Shown here: one piece after another, positions 46,701 through 58,700 of the stretch
How positions within the stretch are numbered: position 1 is the stretch's first letter
Layout of the letters: the number at the start of each line of letters is the position of its first letter
Program-made: the position numbers and the translations under genes
Notes under the pieces: model-generated
Database searches by the model: none
What the model was told of the DNA's origin: nothing
What the model saw: only the letters and a program-made list of their open reading frames with translations
Assembly: GCF_049243985.1 (NCBI RefSeq)
Contig: NC_135379.1
Span: 12,379,501 to 12,443,500, forward strand
Origin: Paroedura picta
Lineage: Eukaryota; Chordata; Lepidosauria; Squamata; Gekkonidae
DNA length: 64,000 nucleotides
Direction: 5' to 3'

Positions 46701-49700
46701 TAAATAATCATGCTGACTGAAAGCGGGTGTATTTTGCATTCAGAACAACTCCCAAAAGACGGGGGGGGGGGGGGGGAAGAAAGCTGCTAAAAAAATTCAT
46801 TTGGAAAACATTGGGGTGCAAGCTGCAACTCTTTTGCTCTGTTTCTTATCTGATTACGTGAATTGTCATTCTGGCTCGGGCGGTATAAAACAAGACTGCC
46901 TTTCTTCCTATTAGGGTGCTGCTAGACAGAGCGTATTCGGAGAACAACAGTGCATTTTGCCAGCTGGATTCGGAAATGCTTTCCTCACAACAACACTCTT
47001 CAATCAATCAATTTGCCAATACCTCAGAAACAAATACCTCGGACAGATCTTTCTCTAAAGACCTCAGTCAGATGCTAGTCAATATCAAATCATGTAGATG
47101 GCGCCATTTTAGGCCTCGGACACCATCCCTACATGACAGTGACAATGACGAACTTTCCTATAGGAAGTTACACAGGAGCGTCCATCGAACAGGCACAGCA
47201 CAACCGGCGACCCAGACATGCAGTACCTCTATACAAAGTAAAAGTAGCAGTGGTTCAGCACACTTTGGTACGTTCCTTTTGACAAACTTCATTTTAAAAG
47301 TGTCTTTGGCAACAGTAACCCATTTTCTGTTTAGCTCTGCGGTGTGTTTTTCTCAGAGAACGGTGTTTTTCTCAGCGTGATGGGGGTGTTCTGTTAGATC
47401 TTAGCCTGTTGGATGAAAATCTAAACAGGTACCCTTAAAGTACTCTTTTCAACAGCAGGTAGCGTGTCAAATCTGTAAATCTTCTTTGATGTACCCACTT
47501 TATAAAAAAAATCCCCTTGGTATCTGAGCAGCACAGGATATAGAGAAGGTTATCTTTAAGCCTTCCGGTTAATGAGCTCTGGAATGAAAAATTATTCTAA
47601 AATATTTAAAAATCACAAAATACATAATGTCAGAGAACAAGAATTCTTCCTTTACAGTAGTGGTCCCCAACCTTTCTCAGGTCAGGGACCGCCTCCGAAG
47701 TGAGGGAAGAGCCGACGGCCCGGGTGCTGCGAAAACGCGCATGCGCAATTGCCGAGCATTCGTGTTTTCGCCACCAGGTGGCGCTAACGCGCATGTACGG
47801 CAGCTGCACGTTTTTGCCACTAGGGGCGCTAACGCGCATGTGCGGCAACAGCGCGCATGCACGTTTGCGTCACCGCCATGTTGGCGGCTGCGCCTGCCTC
47901 TTCCCTTCTTGCTGCCGGCGGAGGAAGGCAGGCGTGGCTGGCGGCGGCCCGGTACCGTGGCCTTTTCGGCCCGCCACCGGGCCGCGGACCGGGGGTTGAT
48001 GACCCCTGCTTTACAGTACTGATAGAAAAGGGTTTTTTTAATTGTACATTTTTACCAAGCAAGGAACGTGCGATCATCATTCACGCCATCATACAGCATA
48101 ATGACTTCTGGGAGAAATTGTCAGGATTGATTATGTATGCAGCTTGCAAATTTAGCTTATATAGTGGAACATCTATAGTATGATAACATATTCTTTTTCT
48201 GCCTTTCTTAAACTGTAAAATCTAAAGCGATCAATGGAAGTCTCCAATAGAATTTAAGACCTTATTAGCAATGCATTAACTTCTACCATCTACCACTGTA
48301 GAATAAAATGTCCACGGTGTTGTCCTTAACTACTTTTACTCCAGTGGATCTCATTACAATAATTTCACAAATTAACTAATGACTGCTGTTGTTGGTCTGG
48401 TTATCATATGACTCAGTTACAGTAGTTCTTATGCAATATGAAACATTAAGTAATCCCAGAGCTGAAAACAGGTAGGAGAATATAATACAAAAAAACAGTC
48501 TTGTAAGTCAGTGGTCCCCAACCCCTGGTCCGGGGACCGGTCCCGGCCCGTGGATCAGTCGGTACCGGGCCGCGGCTCCTTCTCATCCTCCTCCCTGGCT
48601 GCTGCCTCAGGGGCTGCCCTGCCACTCTGCCACCGATTCACCTTTGGTGCTTTCCCGCAGCCGCCATGGCTGGGGCTCCCCCTTGGCGTGGCACTGTGCA
48701 GCTGTTGCTGGCAGCGCCCCCCAGTGGACGGCGGGAAGTCAGGGGCACCAGCAGGAAAGCAAGTGGAGCAGGGGCTCAGCTGGTGGTGGCGACATCCCTC
48801 AGCAAAAGACTACCCCCCTCCCCCCGGGCCTCAGTAAAATTGTCAAGCGTTGACCGGTCCCTGGTGATAAAAAGGTTGGGGACCACTGTTGTAAGTGATA
48901 ACATGCTTGAAAGTGATAACATGCTTACTCAGATGGCTTATATTAGGAATGGTCTGACTAAATATTGAAAAGTTGGTATTTTTACCCAAGCTTTCTTTTA
49001 AACAGCAGAAGGTAACTGACCCATGGTCACCTTTTCATAGTTGGATAAGAATTTGACCTACCCAACACTCTTCTCCCCCAGCTCTGGTTCACAGAACTGA
49101 GCACATTGTGACTCATCGAACTCAAGGCATCTCACAGGGGTAGTCAAACTACGGCCCTCCAGATGTCCATGGACTACAATTCCCATGAGCGCCTGCCAGC
49201 GGATGCTGGTAGGGGTTCATGGGAATTGTAGTCCATGGACAACAGGAGGGCCGCTGTTTGACTACCCCTGACCCATACAGTGTCAAGCCTTGAAAAATTC
49301 TCTTTGAATCTAAAAGCCAGTTTATTATTATTTGTTATTTATTTGATTTATTGACTACCCCCTCTGGGGGGGGCAGGCCAGCTTGAACCCCAATAACAGT
49401 AAAAAATGCAGTTTTTGAAATCCCCTGGCAGTTGAAATATTCAGCCAAAAAAAATTTTTTTTTGCATATGGAGTTTCTATTCTAGTCTAATGACCATATT
49501 TTCTAAGACCAACAAAGTTTTATTCAATGCATGACCTTTTGTGTGCATGCACATTTCCTCAGATACGGTATCATGGAATGGAAATAAATCAGTTCATACT
49601 TACAGGCAAAGTTTAATGTACTCTCTTGAGTACTTCTTTATACCAGATATACTAGTTATAGCATTTCTGTGCAAGTTAGAATGTGAAGATTACAGTAGAG

Positions 49701-52700
49701 TAAGCTGTAGGTATCACTACAGAACCTAAAGGATTATTTACAGTTTTACATTTGTTGATGGTAATTCAAAATTAGTTTCTTGATTCTCCACGGCAACTTT
49801 TACATATGAATTTCGAATCCAAGGTATGAGCTTTTGTTGTGTACACACACTTCCTCAGATACAATAAGACACATATTATCTGAGGAAGTGTGTGTGCCTA
49901 CGAAAGCTCATCCCTTGAATAAAAATGTGTTGATCTTAAAGGTGCCCCTGGACTCTAAATTTGTTCTGCTGCTTCAGACTGACATGGCTGCCCACTTGGA
50001 CATTTGCATATGTTAACCGTTAAAAAGTCATTTAAATCTAGAAAGCCTTGGTAAAAGCTACAGATCTTGAAGTCTTAAAATCAAAGCCTCTGAAACCATA
50101 GATACAATTTTAAATGATACTGTGACCTGAACACTACAGTATCAGGGAAATTCTGTATAAAATAGCTTGAAATCTCCTATATGTGAAAATGTACGTTTTG
50201 ACAGGGTAACTGATCCCTATTGGACCCCACTTTACAGGTTCAGAATATTAAGTGTAAAAATTATAACTAAACATGGCTAGAGATTCTGGTGGCATACATG
50301 AGGTAGGCTTCCTTAGGTCCCTTTTGTATGAAATCTTTGTCTTGGCTGAAGAAGCTTAAAAATGAAAGAGTTTAAAACAGCCTTTTATCTTTCCCATACG
50401 ACAACATTTGGAAATAAAATGTGGAATAAAAACAGCCTTCGGTCAGTGTGATTATATCTCACTGGAGTTATGTAAAAGGAAACGATGTGTGCTTAAGAAC
50501 ATTTTTACCTGTGTTCTATGTTAGAAAGATCTAAGTGTAAACTCTGTTGTTATTGAGTAAAGATTTTTAAAATCCAAAAAATGTTACTTCTACCATTTGT
50601 GTTGAATATTAACATGATTTATTTTTATTTTCATAACCATGTATCCTTGTGAAGTCTTCAGCTGCTTCTAAAAGTTAAGGGAGCCTGTGAGAAGAATAAT
50701 CAGCAGTATTATGGCATTTTAAAGACTAAATTTTATTCTAGCATAAACTTGTGAGGACAAAAGGCCAGAGTCTGGAATAAAATTGAGTTAGTTTTGAAGA
50801 TGCTACAAGATTGCTGTTTGTTTTTGTTGTAGCAAACTGGTTTGGCTGTCCTTCTGAAATTGTAACTTCTATCAGGGTCAGGTTTCCAAGAACACATCTC
50901 TGCATATTGCATACCTTCTTATCCAGAGCAGTAAGGCCTCAGTGTTCGTTAGCTATGCATAATCCTTCACCCTTATAATGCCCTGCAATTTTTCTTTCAT
51001 CTTGCTTTAACAGAATACTGATTTGAAGTATATTTGTTAATCAGTAAAAAAATAATTCAGAAGCAATTATCTCATCCTACTATGCAGATGCGGATAATGC
51101 AGTGGATTATCTGCACTTTCTGTTAGCCTTGTTTTCTGTTAGCCTTGATTAGTTTAGTCTAATCTAATTGCCTTGATAGAGAGCAGACATGGTGAGTAGA
51201 GGTGATGGGGAATGGACTAAGCCAAGCTTTCTCAACCAGGTTTATGAAACCCTGGGGTTTCTTGATGGCCCTGGAAGGGCTTCCTGAATGGGTGGAAGTT
51301 AATTAATTTTTAATGTATTTTAATTTGCTAAACGTTTATCGGGTGGTATGACCATATATGGTCATGTCGAGCCACCCACCCCCTCCCTCCTAAAATGGCC
51401 AATGATGGACCTGGAGGGGTAGGGAGGATAAGGGCCGTAGGTGGGTGGGTTACCCAGCTATGCTTTCCAAACATATTCTGCACAATTGCTCCGCTTCTGG
51501 GGTTTCTCAATGGTAAAAAAGTTGAGAAAGTTGAGAAAGGCTGGACTAAGGATATGGAGATGTAGGGAACAACTTCTATCCAACCTGCATGGGATCCTGT
51601 GCCCTGTACTTGGTAAGCCAGTAGCAGTTGCTGGAAATATTGCTTCTTTACTGAAATTATGTAGAACTTCTGTACTTTGAAACAAAATGCAACATAATAA
51701 AAAACCTGAAATGTTTTTCAAAGCTAAAATCCTTTTGATGCAGATCATATTTTAAAACTCATCCATTTGACAACCAGATATAATCCTTGTACTAATTTGA
51801 TAAAGTGGAAGGGCTTTTTTGTTACCTGGCTTTAGTTTTAAAATGAAAAAGTAGTTTTAGGCAAGTTGCAGCTTTTCATAATGGAGAGCCTTGGAAGTCT
51901 TTGGCTTGCACATACTTCTTCTCCCTCCTTCCATCATGCACACCTCAAAAACTGAAGACATCAACTTTCCAAATAAGCTTAATTTGATGTCTTGTCTAAT
52001 TATGGTTTGTGGGTAAACCATAAATCTTCAGTTTTTGAGGATTGAGCAGGAAGAGAGAAAACATGTGGGCTTGTTGGACTTTTGATGCTCATTTATATAA
52101 TTACAGATCACATTTTTTCTGAGTGAAACTGGTATGAATTGCAACAGTTTGTCTAGTTCATCAGATTTCCAGTTTCTTTTCCTATTTATGTCCCTTTGTG
52201 TGGTGGTTCCATCGTCTTTCCACTCATACATATATATATTTTTGCATACAATATTCATGGTATGATTTAGGATGCTTTGGGCTGATCCTGCGTTTTGCAG
52301 GGGGTTGGACTAGATGGCCTGTATGGCCCCTTCCAACTCTATGATTCTGTGATTCTATACCCTTTCTTGTCGCCTTGTTGAAAGAAACAACGTTGGACCT
52401 CCTCCACCCCCCTTAATAATAGGGGGGTAGGAAGGTGATTTTTTCCCCCTGCCATGTTGTGATGGATTTTAAGTCTTTTAATGGGGTTTTAAGACATTGT
52501 GACCTGCCATGAGCCGCTTAGGGAGTGGCAGGAAATAAAATAAATGAATAAGAATTGCACTACAAAGAAAAGTATGCCAAGTCCTAAAGTACATTAAGCA
52601 GTGAAGACATCCTAGGGATTTTTTTGCTACCTTATTCCCAGTTTTTGACATCTCAATATGGGAAGATTATGACTTCTCAAGGGGATAGGTGGTGATCGGA

Positions 52701-55700
52701 CTGATGAGTGATCCTCCTATAGAATCTGGAGGCAGTAGCTAACTTCAGTCTCAGCCTAGGTAGAAGCGAGTTCCCTCTCAGCCAACTGGCATCCTGCTTT
52801 GGATAGAAGTGCGGGCTTCTTGAACAAGGCCTTGGTCGTTGCTTCTAGCTCCTTCTGCTAGTTACTTGTCTAAAATGCCCTTTTAGCTTTTCCTTTGTCT
52901 CTGAGAATATACAGGCCTTTCTTCCATCCACCCAATTATAATGCAGAAACGAATAAGTTTCTGATTAAGAATCTGATCTTAATGTGGTGCTAGTTGTTGT
53001 TCTGAGTCATCCAAAGGCTACACTGTTGTAGTTCTTAACCCTGACCAGGCTAACCCAGACTAGTCTGATCTCAGAAGCTAAGCTGGGTTGGCCCTGACTA
53101 GTATTTGGATGGGAGACCACCAAGGAGATTCCAGGGTTGTGATGGAGGCAGGCAATGGCAAACCATCTTTGGAACGCCTCTTCCCTTGAAAACCGTAGAA
53201 GGTCACCATAAATTAGTGAGATTGGACTGCACTTTCTAATACCACTGTTGCAATTTTTAAAGTTGAACAAAAGCATGCATGCCAGGCTAGAAGTGTATGC
53301 ATTCTTTCTGAAGCTTGGCAGGTTTTCAGATAAAAAGTAAAATGAAAACAAGTTGCTTTAAAACATGCCCTGTGGCTTGAGGGCTATGAGATTTCATAAT
53401 GGGGATTTTACTTTAACTAATTCTACAATGTTGCCAGGTAACCTACATTCCCTCCTCAATGGAGACTCTGGGTTAAGTTAACGGCCACATAAAATTGCTT
53501 TGATACATTTCTGTGATAGAAGACTTATTTCTGAAAGCCTTTTCAAAAAGGGCGTATCAATGTTGACTTCAGACAGCTGATGTGGTCGGTTGGGAGGAGA
53601 TTTTTTGAATGATTTAGGATACGAGTGTCTGCTATTAATGGAGTGACTGCTTGTTTTTGAAAGTGTCTTGGTTTACTGATTATTAATTGGCTAATAACTG
53701 CTCATTAAACATATCCGACATCAACCAACCAACCTGTGTAGCGTTTTTGTCTGTACCAGTTGAATTTTAAAAATTGAAAGGGTATGAAGAACTGGATGTT
53801 GCATAATGTATGCATATTATGAGTCTGAGATACGTTGCATCCCATATCAATTGTTACTAGATGTTTCTAAATTGCTCAGAGCTTCCTGTCTTTTTGAGGC
53901 TTTACAGTGGAAGATGGTTGTAACATAACAGGTTCTGTCCTGCTCCCCATTGTGACAGATACAAGTCTTAATCTGCTAAAAGTTTCCTGTCAATTAGTGT
54001 GCATGTTCCAGCCAATTGTTGAAAGATTGGTTTTGCAAGCCAAGGGCTTACCACTTTAATAGCATTATGGTAATATGTTCTCATAGCTGTGACTAATGAG
54101 GGAACTTGAAATGTTCCCAAGGATCTATAGAGAATAATTGCCACTGCAGGAAATTGCAAGGTGGAGAGCAATCTGTTGCATTGAAAGTGATCATCGGGAA
54201 TATTTTAAACAAGAGACCCACTAAATGCGATCAAGTGTGGTATTTTGAATAGATCACAAATGTTCAGGATATTTTATAATTATTGACTGCGAAGAGAAAT
54301 TGCCTGCAGATGGGATGCACAGGGAATGTAAATGGAGACAAATAAACGGTTTGGTCTTTTCCTAAGATTAAGTATTTGACTTTAGAAAATCCTAAATACT
54401 ACTTTAAATCCAGAATTGGGGGGGGGGAGTCTTACAGCTGTTCAGTGTACCTTTTTGAGCCATTCTGATCATGATTTGCATAACAGCGGATGTTGGAGCT
54501 TTGCTGTAAAATTCTAGTTGAATGAAAACACCAAAGTGATTGGATTATGTCATTTGAATTAAGTAGACACACTGTCTAGATAGTGCTGTTGCACCTTGTT
54601 TGTGTTTGCCCGTTCCCCCATTGGTCAGCAAAAAACTGAGAGGCATTACAAGACGGAGGGGTGATAAACAGCTTTAAAACTGCATATGGAAAATTACTTT
54701 CTTCTTTGGACCCAACCTCATATTTAACCAAAGTATCTAAGCATTTGGAGTCTTTGGCCCAAACTGAGCATTCCACAATATGGAGGTTGCTTTGCCTTCT
54801 GCTTGGAATTTTAGGGTTGCTCCTGTGGTCTATATGGGACGCTGCTAAATTTAGAAAGTCTCTGAGTGCTACTTTACAGGGTGTCCCAGTCCTGACCCTA
54901 TATGTAAAGCAACTCCTTGTGGACTGGATGATTCACCGTGCTACTTTCTGTGACAAAGTGAGCTTTGACTCATGAAAGTTCATGCTCTGGAAAATCATGT
55001 TGGTCTTTAAGGTGTAGCTGGACTGGAATTTTGTTGTGCTACTTTCAACTTGAATGAAAGCCTTCAAGGAAAGAGGCTGCCTAACTTCCCTAGAGAGTAG
55101 TTAGTTCATAGACCCACCTACACATGGCATTTTTAAAAATAATTTTGGTAGAATTTCCCAGAAATTCATTAAATCACTAATCAGCAACTAGCAGAATGTG
55201 AACATCTGTATTTCTAAGGCTTAATTTTCAATTCAGGAGTATAGTAGCAAACTCCTACATGGCTTCTTTGCAGCCTGCATGTAGCCCGCCGCACTGAGAC
55301 TTCTTCTAAGGAATGCTTGTATCTACTGCTATTTAAATCTTGGATGTGTTCCTGAAACTTCTGGAAGTGGAATATTAAGTGTCATAAATCCCTACAAGCT
55401 GTAGTAAATTACTAGCTAATACTTTAATGGTTATATGGATAAATAGTTTGCAAACAGTTATAAATGTTGAGGGTGCCAAATCAGTTACAATACAGTATTT
55501 CAGATGGAATCCGTTCAGTTTTCAGAAAAGAGAAGCCGCCTTGGATCAGGACAGTGGCCCTCCAGTCCAACACTCTGTCACACATTGGCCAAAATGCAAG
55601 TGACATCAGGAGGTCCACCAGCAGGGCCCGTCTTCTTGTGTGGTCTGCTTTATCAAGGGTTAATGAAACAGAAAATCCTTCCCTCCAAAAAAATGTACAT

Positions 55701-58700
55701 TATAAAATATTGTTTTGTAGTAGTCGTGCCTTCCTATAATTTATCTTAAAATCTAGTTGCACTTCTTCAAACATCATATAATTTTCTTTATAGCAATGGC
55801 TTCTGTTTTGGAAGCTTTATGGTTCTCGGTAGTATTGTCTCCTGTACCAGCAAGCCACACAACAGAACTTTATATAGACAATTAAATTTGGATTCTTGCC
55901 CATAGACATTTTTCTTCTTGACCAGTTCAAGCGCTGAATTCCTCCATGTTTGTTTGGAGGCAAAGTTAGTATGAATTAGGTTCAGCATGTAGTTAAGCCA
56001 GCAACCCGGTCTCAAGCAGTTGCTTGGTGAGTCACAGTTTGACAGCCTACTTTGCCCTTGTGCTACTTGTTCCAGTGCCTGCTTTGATGCTTATGTGAAA
56101 AGGTCATTTTTTGAAAATGATGTGCTGTTGACAATATTCTAAGGAGTTAAAGTTAGCTTGGCTGCTCCTTTGCATTGAACAGAACTTAAGAATTCAATAC
56201 GTCAATCTGAATATTTAGTGCAACTAATTTCCTATGTAAATATTACTTTCAGGAATAGTTATCTATGGAACTGAAATGGTAGTCAACAATATACATCCAT
56301 ATAACTCAGGCTTTCTCAAGCAGGCTTTCATGAAATCCTGGAGTTCCTTTTAGTGGCCCTGGAAGGGTTTCCCAAATGGATGGGAGTTAATTTTTTTAGA
56401 GAGATGCAAATAAACATTTACCGGGTGATATTACTGTATATGGTCATGTCAACCCACCTACCCTCTCTCAAAATGGCAAATGATGGGCCTGGAGGGAGTG
56501 GGGAGGGGAGGAGAGGGGCCCCAGGTAGGCCTGTACTCAGCTATGCTTCTCAGCCATATTCTTCATGATTGCACCACTTCTGGGGTGTCTCGAAGCCTGA
56601 GGAATGCTTCAGGGGGTTCTCATCGGTAAAAAAGTTGAGAAAAGTTGATATAACTATATCATAGTGGCTTTCTGTAACACAGATTATGGGTTCCAAACCA
56701 AGTTAAATTTTTGAGAGAGGGCAATGAGTTCCACTGCAAAATAGCTGCCATACTATGGCAATTAGAAAAAGTTGGAAAGTCCCAAGCCATTCATCCTTAG
56801 TGATATCTCCATAGTGATATCTGCTCCTCCTGCTCCAGAGAGGTGGAGAATATGGTTTAGGGCAGGGGTAGTCAACCTGTGGTCCTCCAGATGTTCATGG
56901 ACTACAATTCCCACGAGCCCTTGCCAGCGTTTGCTCATGGGAATTGTAGTCCATGAACATCTGGAGGACCACAGGTTGACTACCCCTGGTTTAGGGAGTT
57001 GTTCAGAGGGGAAAAAAGAAAGCATATGCTAGGAATCACACAGTTAGGCCATGTTGGAGATCAGTAACATAGATTTTAATAGTATGGCTTTTAATCACTG
57101 GTGGCAAATCTCATTCTTAGCTTTAAAATGACATTTATTAGAAATGGTGAACACTGAAGCTAACGTACGATGTGTACCTGGGCAAATTTTGTACTATACT
57201 CCACCAGCAAGTCCAAATGCTACTGTACTTGAATAAATCTGGGTAGGAGGGATCTCAAAAGCAGAGGCAGCCCTTTGTCTTGAAGATATGAGGCACCCAA
57301 ACATTGCGATTGCTGCGTAGAGGCAATGGTTTTCTAAATGAAGTTCTGGTGTATAGTTATCGTTACAATTGCTGGTAAAAAAAATGAAATGTCTTGTGTT
57401 ACAAAAAAAAAATAGCCTTCAACTAATGCGTGTCTCTTGTTGGAAAAAAAAATCTCTTATGGGTACTAATATTAGTGAGGTTTTAGATAGCTGACTTCTT
57501 CCTGGAAAGTTGACAGTTTTATGATGAGTGGCTTGGAAGGGATGAAAAGCTGGACTAGGTTGCGTGCACCATGTTCTTGTGTTACAATGTTTTAAACGTC
57601 CTAAAACGATGGTGCTGGGACCTGATGTCCAAAACCCTGACATGGCACTGGACATCTTATTACATCAAGCAAGATCTGGAATTAATAATGTTAACCAGGA
57701 AAACTGGCAATGTATGTCTGAATGAGATGTATAGTTTATTTCATTCTTTAGCCACTGTCCACCTTTAAAAATGGCACTAGCAAAGTTTTTCATTAAAATG
57801 CACTGCAATAAAACCTCTCTATTTTCTGTTTTTAGAACTGAGCTCTCCATAGACAAATAAGTAGTATAATACACTCTGTCTTCATTCCTCTGTAAATCAG
57901 CATAACCAACTTCGTTCTTATTGACTGGATTTTTTTCCCCCCAGGTGGGTTAATGGAGGGAAACTAAGTAGTTAAAACTGCATCATGTTTGAAAAAGAGA
58001 CTGTATTTCTAAAAAGTTTATTTTGTTTGTGTAAGGAATAAGAAAATAGATTTTTCCTTGATGGGGTTGATGCAAGTGCTGCCTAAAATGGGAACAGGGA
58101 ATGTATTCTGTCTGATTAGATGTGTAGTTTGATAGGGGGGGGGGGAGTTATCTTAAGTGATTATAAAGTGGCAAATCACATGTTGTTGTTTTTTAATTCT
58201 AATCCTATATAGCAGACAAGCATGCTTTCTCTTTGGCAACAGCAGCTAATTTCTCCCATTTTGTGTAACGATGCTGAATATACCCTCTGCACCGGAGCCC
58301 TACCTATTGAGAGTGCCCTTTTAGGTTAATGTATTTTGATGTATTCTCTTATATTTTGTTCAGCATTTACAGCCGAACAATACCAGCAACATCAACAGCA
58401 ACTGGCACTAATGCAGAAGCAGCAACTTGCACAAATCCATCAACAGCAAGCAAATAGTAACTCTTCTGCAAATGCTTCACAGGTGAGGGAGTTGCCTGTA
58501 TTGTGATTTATCCCTCATTTTTCCCACCAGGGTTCATCTCTTAATTGTCAGCTGTTGCCATAGAGCCTTGCAGCTCACCAACAGGGAAGTGGCTTCCGCT
58601 CGAATCTACATCTTAGCCATACTTAAAACTGTTTAAACGGGACGCTGTAGGTGAGTATGGTAGGAACCGCCTCTGCTCCCTCCTAACAGAAGCAGAGCAG

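Noticed and set aside
47627-48022. Overlapping GC-rich open frames in intron 10
   Set aside because: They lie within the hAT element at 47658-48008, as shown by its 8-bp target duplication.
53036-53160. Possible 5S rRNA gene
   Set aside because: Only part of 5S is present, it has many substitutions, and it is fused to a SINE tail. There is no T-run terminator at the 5S end.
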